Counted from the stretch's first letter, positions 40,777-51,201 are shown. The stretch is 51,215 nucleotides of DNA from Eshraghiella sp045124255 (GCA_045124255.1 JBGVLM010000038.1:1-51215), one strand, 5' to 3'. Notes: generated by a model from the sequence alone, not told the origin. Translations and numbers: made by a program.

Positions 40777-42135
40777 ATGTTTAACGAGATTTTAGACAAA
40801 TGGGACAATATTTTACAAACAATGAAGACGGAATTTGAAATGACTGATGTCTCATTTAAGACATGGATTCTTCCCCTCAAACCTCATTCACTTGAAAATG
40901 ATATTTTAACAATCCTTGTTCCGGGTGAGCAAAGAGGACTTAATTATATAGAGAAGAAATATATAACCCCTTTTAAGGTTACTGTTTCTGAAATTATGAA
41001 CCATGAAATTGATATCAAATTCGTTTCAACTGATGATATTTCATCTAATAATTTTGTTAAACCGGTTCAGGTTAAACCTGAAATTGATTATGCAGCTACG
41101 GGTATCAACCCTAAATATACATTTGATACCTTTGTCGTAGGTGAGAATAACAATTTTGCTCATGCTGCTTCACTTGCCGTTGCAGAATCTCCGGGAGAGA
41201 TTGAGAGTTATAATCCTCTTTTTATTTATGGAGGAGTAGGACTTGGTAAGACTCATCTTATGCAGTCAGTAGGTAATTTTGTTCTTAATCATAACCCTTC
41301 CTTAAAGGTTATGTACGTTACCTCAGAAGTATTCATGAATGAATTGATTGAATCTATTAAGAATGAGAAAAACACAAGCAATAAGAATTTCAGGGAGAAA
41401 TACCGTAAGGTTGATGTTCTTCTAATTGATGATATTCAATTTCTCATTGGTAAGGAAAGTACCCAGGATGAGTTCTTCCATACCTTTAATACCTTAAGAG
41501 AGGCTAAGAAGCAGATTATTATAACCTCCGACAGACCTCCTAAGGATTTTGATACACTTGAGGAAAGACTTCGTTCACGTCTCGAATGGGGCTTACTGGT
41601 TGATATTTCACCTCCTAATTATGAGACAAGAATGGCTATTCTTCATAAGAAAGCTGAACTTGAAGGCTATAAAATTGATAATGATATTTTTGACTATATT
41701 GCAACTAATGTTAAATCCAACATCAGGGAGCTTGAAGGCTCATTAACCAAGCTTGTAGCCTATTCCAAGCTTACCCACAGTGACATTAACATTGAATTTG
41801 CTGAAGATGTTCTTAAGGATATTATTTCTCCTAATGCACACAGGGAAATAACTCCTGATTTAATTATCCAGGTAGTTGCAGAGCATTACGGAATCACTCC
41901 TAACGATATTGCTTCCCAGCGTCGCAGCAATGAAGTTGCTTTTCCAAGACAGGTCGCAATGTATCTGTGCAGATATATGACAGATGTTCCTTTGGAAACA
42001 ATAGGAAGCTATATGGGTAAAAGGGACCATTCAACAGTTAAATATGGTGTTGACAAGATATCAAAGGACCTTAAGAATAATGACCTTCTTAAAAATACAA
42101 TTGATATCATTATGAAGAAGATAAATCCTACATAA
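40777..42135 (+). CDS. dnaA: Chromosomal replication initiator DnaA
   Basis: This 452-residue AAA+ initiator has all four domains. Domain I is at about 1-85, with a short linker after it. The ATPase domain (about 110-330) has Walker A GGVGLGKTH, Walker B LLIDDIQF and the sensor region. The C-terminal DNA-binding domain (about 345-450) has the GKRDHSTV signature that reads DnaA boxes. The ATG follows GGAGATG. It sits between the two box clusters and probably autoregulates. Confidence 0.98.
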   Translation: MFNEILDKWDNILQTMKTEFEMTDVSFKTWILPLKPHSLENDILTILVPGEQRGLNYIEKKYITPFKVTVSEIMNHEIDIKFVSTDDISSNNFVKPVQVKPEIDYAATGINPKYTFDTFVVGENNNFAHAASLAVAESPGEIESYNPLFIYGGVGLGKTHLMQSVGNFVLNHNPSLKVMYVTSEVFMNELIESIKNEKNTSNKNFREKYRKVDVLLIDDIQFLIGKESTQDEFFHTFNTLREAKKQIIITSDRPPKDFDTLEERLRSRLEWGLLVDISPPNYETRMAILHKKAELEGYKIDNDIFDYIATNVKSNIRELEGSLTKLVAYSKLTHSDINIEFAEDVLKDIISPNAHREITPDLIIQVVAEHYGITPNDIASQRRSNEVAFPRQVAMYLCRYMTDVPLETIGSYMGKRDHSTVKYGVDKISKDLKNNDLLKNTIDIIMKKINPT

Positions 42136-42216
42136 TGTATTTTTGTAAATGCATTATAATAGGAAGAAACTCGTTACATACTTTCAACATTTTGATGTTA
42201 ATAACTTTATTTTGAA

Positions 42217-42378
42217 AGTGGATAACTGCTTCTTAATATTTTGTTTAAGTTTGAATTTATAATTTTATGTTGATAACTCCTTAATTTTCAACAATAACTT
42301 TTTAGGTTATCAACATACTTTTTAAGTTCATAAAGTGGCTTTTTTAAAGGGCTTGAACCACTTATCAACTTTTCCACA
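42217..42378. other. oriC right part: DnaA boxes between dnaA and dnaN
   Basis: The 317-base gap holds several near-matches to the DnaA box. They are AGTGGATAA (42217-42225), TGTTGATAA (42268-42276), TTATCAACA (42307-42315), TTATCAACT (42362-42370) and TTTTCCACA (42370-42378). An AT-only stretch follows at about 42400-42425 and is a candidate unwinding element. Together with the upstream cluster this forms a bipartite origin. Confidence 0.75.
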
Positions 42379-42452
42379 GCCCCTACTACTAATACTGCTA
42401 ATTAATTATAATAAATATAATTTGTTTTCTCGCGAAAGGAGTTATTAACAAC

Positions 42453-43550
42453 ATGAAAATTATTTGCAATAAATCAGATTTGTTAAAAGGAGTTAATATT
42501 GCTTTAAGAGCAGTTCCTGTAAGAACTACAATGTCAATTCTTGAATGCATTATTATTGACGCTACGGAATTAGAGATTACACTTACCTCTAATGACATGG
42601 AGCTTGGCATTGAGACAAAGGTTAAGGGTGACATTATTGAAAAGGGTAAAATAGCACTTGACGCCAAATTTCTGTCAGAGATTGTTCGTAAGCTTCCTGA
42701 CAGCGAGGTTACAATTGAAACAGATTCAAATTATGTTGCTACAATTTCATGCGAGAAATCTGTTTTTACAATTTCAGGCAAAGATGGAGATGATTTTTCA
42801 TACCTTCCTTACATTGAGAGAAACAAATCAATTTCATTGTCACAGTTTACTCTTAAAGAAATTATAAGGCAGACTATTTTCTCAATAGGAGACAGCGAGA
42901 GCAACAAGGTAATGACAGGTGAATTATTTGAGATTAATGATAATAATTTAAGGGTCGTTTCACTTGACAGATACAGGGTTTCAATCAGAAATGTAAAATT
43001 AGCTCAGAGCTATGACCCGTTTAAGGTGATTGTTCCGGGAAAGACTTTGAATGAGATAAGCAAGATTTTATCGGGTGAGGTTGAAAGTGAAGTTAATATT
43101 TTCTTTGCACCTAACCATATTTTGTTTGAGTTTGATGATACCATTGTTGTTTCAAGACTTATTGAAGGTGAATTTTTCAAAATTAACCAGATGCTTACAA
43201 AGGATCACAGTACAAAAATTGATATTAACAAGAAGGAACTTCTTGATTGTATAGACAGAGCAACTCTTCTCGTTAAAGAAGGTAATAAGAAGCCGGTTAT
43301 TTTTGATATAACAGATGGTTCAATTAAGATAAATATTGTTTCTTCATTCGGTAAGATGAATGAGGATATTGATATTAACAAAGAGGGTCAGGATATTAAG
43401 ATTGGATTTGACCCTAAATTCCTTATGGACGCTTTAAGGGTAATTGAGAATGAGACAATTTCAATGTATTTTATGAATGCAAAAGCTCCATGTACAATCA
43501 GGGATGATGAGGGTAATTATATTTATCTGATTCTTCCGGTTAACTACTAA
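42453..43550 (+). CDS. dnaN: DNA polymerase III beta subunit (sliding clamp)
   Basis: This 365-residue ring-forming clamp tethers polymerase III to DNA. It has three repeats of the clamp fold, each about 120 residues, and ends with the typical YLILPVNY-type C-terminal peptide that lines the protein-binding pocket. AAAGGAG precedes the ATG. It begins a compact unit dnaN-yaaA-recF-gyrB-gyrA. Confidence 0.97.
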   Translation: MKIICNKSDLLKGVNIALRAVPVRTTMSILECIIIDATELEITLTSNDMELGIETKVKGDIIEKGKIALDAKFLSEIVRKLPDSEVTIETDSNYVATISCEKSVFTISGKDGDDFSYLPYIERNKSISLSQFTLKEIIRQTIFSIGDSESNKVMTGELFEINDNNLRVVSLDRYRVSIRNVKLAQSYDPFKVIVPGKTLNEISKILSGEVESEVNIFFAPNHILFEFDDTIVVSRLIEGEFFKINQMLTKDHSTKIDINKKELLDCIDRATLLVKEGNKKPVIFDITDGSIKINIVSSFGKMNEDIDINKEGQDIKIGFDPKFLMDALRVIENETISMYFMNAKAPCTIRDDEGNYIYLILPVNY

Positions 43551-43573
43551 AATTCCGAAAAGAGGATTCATCA

Positions 43574-43783
43574 ATGGAAGTTATAAAGCTTAGAGAAGAT
43601 TATATTAAATTAGGACAGGCTTTAAAGGCAGCGGGACTTGTGGGTTCAGGAGTTGAAGCCAAGGAAGTTATTCTTGATGGTTTTGTTAAGGTTAACGGTA
43701 AGGTAGAGCTTCAGCGGGGCAAGAAGCTTTACGGCGGAGATGTAGTTAGTTTTGACGGAGAAGAAATTAAGATTGAAGAATGA
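43574..43783 (+). CDS. yaaA: S4-domain RNA-binding protein YaaA
   Basis: This 69-residue protein is little more than an S4 RNA-binding fold with the IKLGQALKAAGLVGSGVEAK start and a VNGKVELQRGKKL core. It is the small S4 protein conserved between dnaN and recF in Firmicutes and is thought to act on ribosome assembly. Its last four bases overlap the recF start. Confidence 0.93.
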   Translation: MEVIKLREDYIKLGQALKAAGLVGSGVEAKEVILDGFVKVNGKVELQRGKKLYGGDVVSFDGEEIKIEE

Positions 43784-44865
43784 TAATAAAATCAATTGAC
43801 CTTAAAAATTTCAGAAATTATGAAATAGAGCATATTGAATTTGATGAAAGAACAAATATTTTTTACGGTGATAATGCACAGGGCAAGACTAATGTTTTAG
43901 AGGCTGTTTTCATATCCGGCACCACCAAAAGCCATAAGGGCAGCAAGGATTTGGAGGTTATTAATTTTAACAGTGATGAGGCCCATATTAAGACAATCAT
44001 AGAACGTAAGGGTATTGAATATCGGATTGATATGCATATCAAAAAAAATAAATCAAAGGGAATTGCAGTAAATGGAGTTCCCGTTAAAAAGGCTTTGGAT
44101 TTATATGGCATAGTTAATATTATTTTTTTCTCACCTGAGGATTTGAATATTATTAAAAATAGTCCTTCCGGCAGAAGAAAATTCATGGATATGGAATTGT
44201 GCCAGCTGGATAAAATATATGCCGGTAATCTTATTAACTACAATAAAGCAGTTGAACAGAGAAACAGGCTTCTTAAGGATATATATTTTATGCCGGATTT
44301 GAAAGATACACTTGATGTATGGGACAGTCAGATTGTAAAATTCGGAAATGAAATAATCGCTGCAAGAAGAAATTTTATAAAAAAGGTTAATGAGATTATT
44401 TTCCCGATTCATTATAAATTGTCCGGTGGAAGGGAAGAATTAACGATACAATACGAGCCTTCAGTGGAGGAAGAACTGTTTATGGACAGCCTTTGCCGCT
44501 ATAGGGACAGGGACATTAAACTTAAGATGACTGAAGTAGGACCGCACAGGGATGATGTTATTTTTATGATTAACGGAATTGATATCCGCAAATACGGTTC
44601 ACAGGGTCAGCAGAGAACAACCGCTTTATCTCTGAAACTTGCAGAGATAGATTTGGTTAAAGAAATTACAGGAGATAAACCAATACTTTTACTTGATGAT
44701 GTTTTATCGGAACTTGACGGAAACAGACAGAATTATCTTTTAAACAGTATTAATGATGTACAGACGATTGTTACATGTACAGGTTTAGATGAATTTATTA
44801 ATAACAGATTTAGTATCAACAGTATTTTTAAGGTTGTTGATGGTAAGGTTTTCAAAGAAAATTAA
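43780..44865 (+). CDS. recF: DNA replication and repair protein RecF
   Basis: This 361-residue SMC-like ATPase helps load RecA at gaps. It has Walker A GDNAQGKTN near 30-38, the ABC-type signature GSQGQQRTTALSL near 268-280, and Walker B ILLLDDVLSELD near 303-314. The ATG overlaps the end of yaaA by four bases, so it is coupled. Length is typical. Confidence 0.96.
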   Translation: MIIKSIDLKNFRNYEIEHIEFDERTNIFYGDNAQGKTNVLEAVFISGTTKSHKGSKDLEVINFNSDEAHIKTIIERKGIEYRIDMHIKKNKSKGIAVNGVPVKKALDLYGIVNIIFFSPEDLNIIKNSPSGRRKFMDMELCQLDKIYAGNLINYNKAVEQRNRLLKDIYFMPDLKDTLDVWDSQIVKFGNEIIAARRNFIKKVNEIIFPIHYKLSGGREELTIQYEPSVEEELFMDSLCRYRDRDIKLKMTEVGPHRDDVIFMINGIDIRKYGSQGQQRTTALSLKLAEIDLVKEITGDKPILLLDDVLSELDGNRQNYLLNSINDVQTIVTCTGLDEFINNRFSINSIFKVVDGKVFKEN

Positions 44866-44883
44866 TTTTCGGGAGGAAATGAA

Positions 44884-46797
44884 ATGAGCAATACAGGTTA
44901 TACAGCTGATAATATCCAGATTCTTGAAGGATTGGAAGCCGTTAGAAAAAGACCGGGTATGTACATCGGAAGCACATCATTAAGAGGTCTTCATCATCTT
45001 GTATATGAAATAGTCGATAATTCAGTAGATGAAGCTTTGGCAGGCTACTGTAACGAAATTTACGTTCAGATTAATGAAGATAATTCAATAACAGTTATAG
45101 ATAACGGACGTGGAATTCCGGTTGGCATTAATGCTAAATCCGGACTTCCTGGTGTAGAGGTTGTATTTACAATTCTTCATGCCGGAGGTAAGTTCGGAGG
45201 TGGAGGCTATAAGGTTTCCGGCGGACTTCATGGTGTAGGTGCGTCAGTTGTTAATGCGCTTTCAGAGTGGCTTGTTGTAAGGGTGTACCAGGACGGCAAA
45301 ATTCATGAGCAGCGTTATGAGAGGGGCAAGGTTATGTACCCTCTTAGAGTTGTTGGCGAATGTGATAATAATAAAACAGGTACTGAGGTAACATTTTTAC
45401 CTGATAAGGAGATTTTTGAAGAAACAGATTACAGCTTTTCAATTCTTGAACAGAGATTGAGAGAGATGGCATTTCTGACCAAAAATTTAAAAATAACACT
45501 TCATGATGACAGAATTGATAAGAGAACAAAGACCTTCCATTACGAAGGCGGAATTAAAGAATATATCCAGTATCTTAACAGGGGAAAGACTCCTATTTAT
45601 GAGGATATTGTTTACTGCGAGGATACAAAGAATAACGTATATGTAGAGGTTGCTTTCCAGCATAATGACGGTTATTCGGAGGATGTAATAGGTTTCGTAA
45701 ATAATATCAATACTCCTGACGGAGGAACACACATTACAGGTTTTAGAAATGCGATTACCAAGACCTTTAATGAATATGCGCGTAATAATAAGATTCTCAA
45801 AGAAAAGGACCAGAATTTTGAGGGTGATGATTTAAGAGAGGGTCTTACTGCAATTGTAAGTATTAAAATTTCTGACCCACAGTTTGAGGGTCAGACCAAA
45901 CAGAAATTAGGTAACAGTGAAGCAAGAGGTGCGGTAGAAGGAGTTTTAACTGAGAAGCTTACATATTATCTTGAGCAGAATCCTTCAAATGCAAGAGCAA
46001 TTTGTGAGAAGGCTGTACTTGCACAGAGAGCAAAGAAGGCAGCAAGACATGCCAAGGAACTTGCAAGAAAATCACCTCTTGAGGGCTTCAGTCTTCCGGG
46101 AAAGCTTGCTGACTGTTCTGATAAGGACCCTAAGAAATGTGAGATTTTTATCGTAGAGGGTGATTCTGCGGGTGGTTCAGCTAAGAGTGCGAGAAAACGT
46201 GAGACTCAGGCAATTCTTCCTCTCAGAGGTAAGATTCTCAATGTTGAGAAGGCAAGACTTGACAGAATTCTTGGAAATGCAGAAATTCGTGCAATGATTA
46301 CAGCCTTCGGAACAGGAATACATGAGGATTTTGATATTTCAAAATTAAGATATGACAAGATTATTATTATGACGGATGCCGACGTTGACGGTGCGCATAT
46401 AAGTACATTGTTACTTACATTCTTTTATCGTTTTATGCCTGATTTAATAAGAGAGGGCCATGTTTATCTTGCTCAGCCGCCTTTATATAAGCTTGAGAAG
46501 AATAAAAAAGTATGGTATGCGTATAGTGATGAGGAATTAAATAATATTCTTCTTGAGGTAGGACGTGACCAGAATAACAAAATTCAGCGTTACAAAGGTC
46601 TTGGAGAAATGGATGCTTCCCAGTTATGGGAGACAACAATGGACCCTGAACACAGAATTTTGAAAAAAGTTTATATTAATCAGGAAAGTGAATCTGAAAT
46701 AGATGTTACTTTCTCTACCCTGATGGGTGACAAGGTTGAACCCCGCAGGGAATTTATTGAAGCCAATGCTAAATATGTAACCAACCTTGATATTTAA
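44884..46797 (+). CDS. gyrB: DNA gyrase subunit B
   Basis: This 637-residue ATPase subunit of gyrase has the GHKL nucleotide site (EIVDNSVDEA, DNGRGIPVG, GGLHGVGASVVNALS). The transducer domain follows, then the TOPRIM domain with EGDSAGGSA and DADVDGAHI. Length fits Firmicutes GyrB without the proteobacterial insert. GGGAGGA precedes the ATG. It is 20 bases before gyrA. Confidence 0.97.
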   Translation: MSNTGYTADNIQILEGLEAVRKRPGMYIGSTSLRGLHHLVYEIVDNSVDEALAGYCNEIYVQINEDNSITVIDNGRGIPVGINAKSGLPGVEVVFTILHAGGKFGGGGYKVSGGLHGVGASVVNALSEWLVVRVYQDGKIHEQRYERGKVMYPLRVVGECDNNKTGTEVTFLPDKEIFEETDYSFSILEQRLREMAFLTKNLKITLHDDRIDKRTKTFHYEGGIKEYIQYLNRGKTPIYEDIVYCEDTKNNVYVEVAFQHNDGYSEDVIGFVNNINTPDGGTHITGFRNAITKTFNEYARNNKILKEKDQNFEGDDLREGLTAIVSIKISDPQFEGQTKQKLGNSEARGAVEGVLTEKLTYYLEQNPSNARAICEKAVLAQRAKKAARHAKELARKSPLEGFSLPGKLADCSDKDPKKCEIFIVEGDSAGGSAKSARKRETQAILPLRGKILNVEKARLDRILGNAEIRAMITAFGTGIHEDFDISKLRYDKIIIMTDADVDGAHISTLLLTFFYRFMPDLIREGHVYLAQPPLYKLEKNKKVWYAYSDEELNNILLEVGRDQNNKIQRYKGLGEMDASQLWETTMDPEHRILKKVYINQESESEIDVTFSTLMGDKVEPRREFIEANAKYVTNLDI

Positions 46798-46817
46798 GGG
46801 AGGAAGGAGACAGTAGA

Positions 46818-49328
46818 ATGGATGAACATATTTTTGACAAAGTTCATGAAGTAGATTTAAAAGAAACAATGGAAACTTCATATATTGATTACGCAATGAG
46901 CGTAATTGCTGCCCGTGCCCTTCCTGATGTAAGGGATGGTCTTAAGCCTGTACAGAGAAGAATTCTCTATTCAATGATAGAATTGAACAATGGTCCTGAC
47001 AAACCGCACAGAAAATGTGCACGTATTGTCGGTGATACAATGGGTAAGTATCATCCGCACGGAGATTCTTCAATTTATGAAGCTTTGGTTAAACTGGCTC
47101 AGGATTTTAATACCAGATATCCTTTGGTAGACGGTCACGGTAACTTTGGTTCTATTGACGGTGACGGAGCTGCTGCCATGCGTTATACAGAAGCAAGACT
47201 CAGTAAAATTTCCATGGAAATTCTTGCTGATATTAATAAAGATACAGTTGATTTTGTACCTAACTTTGACGAGACAGAGAAGGAACCTGTTGTAATGCCG
47301 TCAAGATATCCTAATCTTCTTGTAAACGGTACATCCGGTATTGCCGTAGGTATGGCAACCAATATTCCTCCTCATAATTTGAGAGAGGTTATAGGTGCTG
47401 TTGTAAAGATTATAGATAATCAGGTTACCGAGGACAGGGAAACAGAGCTTGAAGAAGTTATGGAAATTGTTAAGGGTCCTGATTTTCCAACGGGTGCTAC
47501 TATTCTCGGCCGTTCAGGAATTGAAGAGGCTTACAGAACAGGTAAGGGTAAAATCCGCGTTCGTGCAGTTTCTGAGATTAATACATTACCAAACGGTAAA
47601 TCAGAGATTATAATTACGGAACTGCCATATATGGTTAATAAGGCACTTCTTATCCAGAAAATAGCAGAGCTTGTTAAGGATAAGAAGATTGACGGAATTA
47701 CAGGTATTTCTGACCAGTCCAATATGCAGGGCATCAGAGTATCAATTGAAGTGAGAAGAGATGCCAATGCCAATATTATTCTGAATCAGTTGTATAAACA
47801 TACACAGCTTCAGGATACTTTTGGTGTTAATATGCTTGCACTTGTTAATAATGAGCCAAAGGTTCTTAACCTTCTTGAAATGCTCAATTACTATCTGCTT
47901 CATCAGAAAGAAGTAGTAACCAGAAGGACAAAATATGATTTAAACAAGGCTCAGGAAAGAGCCCATATTTTGGAAGGTCTGCTTATTGCTCTTGATAATA
48001 TAGATGAGGTTATTGCAATTATCAGAGGTTCAGAGAATGTAGCTCTTGCAAAAGCAGCATTGATTGAGAGATTCGGATTATCAGAAGTTCAGGCTCAGGC
48101 AATTGTCGATATGAGACTTCGTGCTCTTACAGGTTTGGAAAGAGGCAAAATCGAAGCTGAATATAACGAGCTCATGAAGCTTATTGAAGAATTAACTGCA
48201 ATTCTTGCAGATGAGAAAAAGCTTCTTATGGTAATCAGGGAAGAGATTTCAGTTATTGCAGACAAATACGGAGATGACAGAAGAACTTCAATCGGATATG
48301 ATGAGTTTGATATTTCCATGGAAGATTTAATTCCGGATGAAAGTACTGTCATTGCAATGACTAACCTCGGCTATATTAAGAGAATGACCCCTGATAATTT
48401 CAAGAGTCAGAACAGAGGCGGCCGTGGAATTAAGGGAATGCAGACAATCGAAGAGGATTATATTGAAGACCTGCTTATGACAACCAACCACCATGTAATA
48501 CTTATGTTTACAAATAAGGGACGTGTATATAAGCTTAAGGCATACGAAATACCTGAGGCAGGCAGAACAGCAAGAGGAACAGCAATTGTTAACCTTCTTC
48601 AGTTAATGCCGGGTGAAAAGATTTCTGCAATTGTTCCTGTTGACGGAATTAAAGAAAATGAATATTTATTCATGGCAACCAAGAATGGTATTGTTAAGAA
48701 AACTCATAGTATCGAATATGCTAATATTCGTAAATCAGGAATTCAGGCAATTACTTTAAGGGATAATGATGAGTTAATTGAAGCAAAAGCTACTGATATG
48801 ACCAAAGAGATAATTCTTGTTACCAAATTAGGTCATTGCATAAGATTTAAGGAAACGGATGTAAGACCGACCGGAAGAAGTGCAATGGGTGTAATCGGTA
48901 TTAACCTTTCTGCTGATGATGAGGTTGTCGGAATGCAGCTTAATACCCAGGGTAAGGACATTCTTATTGTATCTGAGAACGGATTAGGCAAGAGGACCGA
49001 TATAGAAGAATTTAATGTTCAAATCAGAGGCGGTAAGGGCGTTAAATGCTATAAGATTAACGAAAAATCCGGAAATGTAATCGGTGTTAAGGCAGTAAAT
49101 GAGACGAGAGAGATAATGCTTATTACAACAGAAGGAATTATTATCCGGATGAAGGTATCCGGAATATCACATCTTGGAAGAGTAACCTCAGGTGTTAAAC
49201 TCATTAACCTTGATGAAGGAGTTAAGGTTGCTAAAGTTGCAAAAGTCAGAGAAGAAGATATTGAAGAAGAAGTTAATGAAGAAACTGATTCAGAAAACAT
49301 ATCTGCAGAAGAAGCAACGGAAGAATAA
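46818..49328 (+). CDS. gyrA: DNA gyrase subunit A
   Basis: This 836-residue subunit cuts and rejoins DNA. The catalytic Tyr lies in AAMRYTEARLS near 122. The quinolone-determining region reads HPHGDSSIYEA with Ser and Glu at the two key positions, the usual sensitive form. The C-terminal half shows the repeated blades that wrap DNA, with the GyrA box QNRGGRGIKG near 532. The tail is very acidic, as in other GyrA proteins that regulate wrapping. A terminator follows. Confidence 0.97.
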   Translation: MDEHIFDKVHEVDLKETMETSYIDYAMSVIAARALPDVRDGLKPVQRRILYSMIELNNGPDKPHRKCARIVGDTMGKYHPHGDSSIYEALVKLAQDFNTRYPLVDGHGNFGSIDGDGAAAMRYTEARLSKISMEILADINKDTVDFVPNFDETEKEPVVMPSRYPNLLVNGTSGIAVGMATNIPPHNLREVIGAVVKIIDNQVTEDRETELEEVMEIVKGPDFPTGATILGRSGIEEAYRTGKGKIRVRAVSEINTLPNGKSEIIITELPYMVNKALLIQKIAELVKDKKIDGITGISDQSNMQGIRVSIEVRRDANANIILNQLYKHTQLQDTFGVNMLALVNNEPKVLNLLEMLNYYLLHQKEVVTRRTKYDLNKAQERAHILEGLLIALDNIDEVIAIIRGSENVALAKAALIERFGLSEVQAQAIVDMRLRALTGLERGKIEAEYNELMKLIEELTAILADEKKLLMVIREEISVIADKYGDDRRTSIGYDEFDISMEDLIPDESTVIAMTNLGYIKRMTPDNFKSQNRGGRGIKGMQTIEEDYIEDLLMTTNHHVILMFTNKGRVYKLKAYEIPEAGRTARGTAIVNLLQLMPGEKISAIVPVDGIKENEYLFMATKNGIVKKTHSIEYANIRKSGIQAITLRDNDELIEAKATDMTKEIILVTKLGHCIRFKETDVRPTGRSAMGVIGINLSADDEVVGMQLNTQGKDILIVSENGLGKRTDIEEFNVQIRGGKGVKCYKINEKSGNVIGVKAVNETREIMLITTEGIIIRMKVSGISHLGRVTSGVKLINLDEGVKVAKVAKVREEDIEEEVNEETDSENISAEEATEE

Positions 49329-49338
49329 TTAATACAGG

Positions 49339-49365
49339 GGTTGGGCATTGCCCGACCCTTTATAA
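49339..49365 (+). terminator. Terminator after gyrA
   Basis: GGGTTGGGC and GCCCGACCC form a 9-bp stem with one G-U pair and a 3-base loop. Only a short, weak U-tract (TTTATAAAT) follows, so termination may be partial. Confidence 0.7.
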
Positions 49366-49400
49366 ATATATGAAACTTAATTTAATAATGGGAGAACAAC

Positions 49401-50243
49401 ATGAGAACAATTGATGTAAAAGAAATAACACAGAATATTAAAGAAATGTGTATTGAAGCAAGTCATTTTTTATCAGATGATATGAAAAGAGCATTATATA
49501 AATCAGCTGAAATTGAAGATACAAGTCTTGGAAAACAAATTTTAACCCAGCTTCAGGAGAATTTAAAAATTGCCGGTGAAGAGATGATTCCAATCTGCCA
49601 GGACACAGGAATGGCAGTTATATTTGTTAAAGTAGGACAGGATGTACATTTTACCGGAGGACTTTTAACAGATGCAATTAATGAGGGCGTAAGACAGGGC
49701 TATGTTGACGGTTATTTAAGAAAATCAGTAGTTAAAGACCCTATTTACAGAGAGAATACAAAGGATAATACTCCTGCGGTTATTCATTATGAAATTGTAG
49801 AGGGTGATACAATAGATATAACAGTAGCACCAAAGGGTTTTGGCAGTGAAAATATGAGCCGTGTCTTCATGTTGAAGCCTGCTGACGGAATAGAAGGCGT
49901 TAAAGAGGCTATTCTTACAGCAGTTAAGGACGCAGGACCTAATGCATGTCCTCCAATGGTTGTAGGTGTAGGTATCGGAGGAACCTTTGAGAAATGTGCG
50001 TTGCTTGCAAAAAAAGCATTAACCAGAAATATTGAAGAGGAATCTCCGGTTGAATATGTAAGAGAACTTGAAAAAGAAATGCTTGATAAGATTAACAGTC
50101 TCGGAATAGGACCGGGAGGACTCGGCGGAAGAACTACGGCATTTGCAGTTAATATTGAAACCTATCCGACACATATTGCAGGTCTTCCTGTAGCAGTAAA
50201 TATATGTTGTCATGTAAACAGACATGCTCACAGAGTAATTTAG
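49401..50243 (+). CDS. Class I fumarate hydratase, alpha subunit
   Basis: This 280-residue protein is the N-terminal half of a two-subunit, iron-sulfur class I hydro-lyase. Three Cys positions suitable for a [4Fe-4S] cluster are visible in PICQDTG, GPNACPPM and NICCHVN. The expected reaction is fumarate + water to malate; L-tartrate dehydratase alpha is a close relative, but housekeeping context favours fumarase. The beta subunit gene follows after 9 bases. The oxygen-sensitive cluster fits an anaerobe. Confidence 0.92.
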   Translation: MRTIDVKEITQNIKEMCIEASHFLSDDMKRALYKSAEIEDTSLGKQILTQLQENLKIAGEEMIPICQDTGMAVIFVKVGQDVHFTGGLLTDAINEGVRQGYVDGYLRKSVVKDPIYRENTKDNTPAVIHYEIVEGDTIDITVAPKGFGSENMSRVFMLKPADGIEGVKEAILTAVKDAGPNACPPMVVGVGIGGTFEKCALLAKKALTRNIEEESPVEYVRELEKEMLDKINSLGIGPGGLGGRTTAFAVNIETYPTHIAGLPVAVNICCHVNRHAHRVI

Positions 50244-50252
50244 GAGGATAAT

Positions 50253-50801
50253 ATGGATAAGTACATAAAAGCACCATTGGACAAGGAAACAGCACAGACT
50301 CTTAATGCAGGAGACTATGTATATATAACGGGAACAATATATACGGCAAGGGACGCTGCACATAAAAGAATGGATGACGCATTGAACAATAATGAAGCTC
50401 TTCCGATTGATATGGAAAATAATATTATATATTACATGGGACCATCACCTGCAAGAGAGGGCAGAGCAATAGGTTCGGCAGGACCTACAACTGCAACAAG
50501 AATGGACAAATACGCACCAAGACTTCTTGACCTTGGTTTAAAAGGAATGATTGGAAAAGGAAAAAGACAGCAGCCGGTAATTGATGCAATCATAAGAAAC
50601 GGTGCAGTATATTTTGCAGCAGTCGGCGGCGCAGGAGCACTTCTGTCCAAATGTATTAAAGAAAGTAAGGTTATTGTCTATGATGATTTAGGAACAGAGG
50701 CAATAAGGGAATTAAAGGTTGAAAACTTCCCTGTAATTGTGGTTATTGATTCAAAAGGAAATAATCTTTACGAAAGTGTAATAAAATCTGTTGACAATTA
50801 A
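50253..50801 (+). CDS. Class I fumarate hydratase, beta subunit
   Basis: This 182-residue protein is the C-terminal half of the split class I hydratase, with the YMGPSPAREGRAIGSAGPTTATRMD stretch broken by the substrate site and the KGMIGKG motif that marks this family (about 109-115). GGAGGA precedes the ATG. Its last codons contain the -35 box of the tRNA-Ser promoter, so the two genes are tightly packed. Confidence 0.92.
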   Translation: MDKYIKAPLDKETAQTLNAGDYVYITGTIYTARDAAHKRMDDALNNNEALPIDMENNIIYYMGPSPAREGRAIGSAGPTTATRMDKYAPRLLDLGLKGMIGKGKRQQPVIDAIIRNGAVYFAAVGGAGALLSKCIKESKVIVYDDLGTEAIRELKVENFPVIVVIDSKGNNLYESVIKSVDN

Positions 50802-50819
50802 AAATCAATTTAGTATAAT
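50791..50819 (+). promoter_or_regulatory. Promoter for tRNA-Ser
   Basis: TTGACA (50791-50796, inside the fumarase beta 3' end) and TATAAT (50814-50819) are spaced 17 bases apart. Confidence 0.8.
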
Positions 50820-50869
50820 AACTTTTGCGTCACGATAAAACGCATAATTTTATATTACTTTTTGAATTC

Positions 50870-50957
50870 GGAGAAATACTCAAGAGGCCGAAGAGGCGCC
50901 CCTGCTAAGGGTGTAGGTCGTTAACGCGGCGCGAGGGTTCGAATCCCTCTTTCTCCG
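50870..50957 (+). tRNA. tRNA-Ser (anticodon GCT)
   Basis: An 88-base class II tRNA has a GGAGAAA/TTTCTCC acceptor, an anticodon stem with loop CTGCTAA, a long variable arm (about 50918-50935) typical of tRNA-Ser, and a GGGTTCGAATCC T arm. Anticodon GCT reads AGC and AGU. The discriminator is G and CCA is not encoded. Confidence 0.95.
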
Positions 50958-51004
50958 TTAGGAATTTTTAAAAAAACTTTTTTAAAAAATATTTTAAAAA
51001 AATG

Positions 51005-51033
51005 TTGACAAAAGAAATTCCTTATGATATATT
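51005..51033 (+). promoter_or_regulatory. rRNA operon promoter
   Basis: TTGACA (51005-51010) and TATATT (51028-51033) are spaced 17 bases apart. The 40 bases upstream are runs of A and T that look like an UP element. The following leader to about 51201 has the typical Firmicutes pre-16S text with AACTAAACAGTG. Confidence 0.85.
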
Positions 51034-51201
51034 GAATAAGCTGTCGCGTGAGACAAGATGTGACAGATAACAACAAGAACCTTGATAACTAAACAGTGAA
51101 ACAACCCTGAAAATTTCAAAATAAATTTTCATTTAAGTCGAAAGACGAACATTCAAGAAACGGATGAACTTAGTAAAAGCTAGCTCATCTGAGTCACAAA
51201 C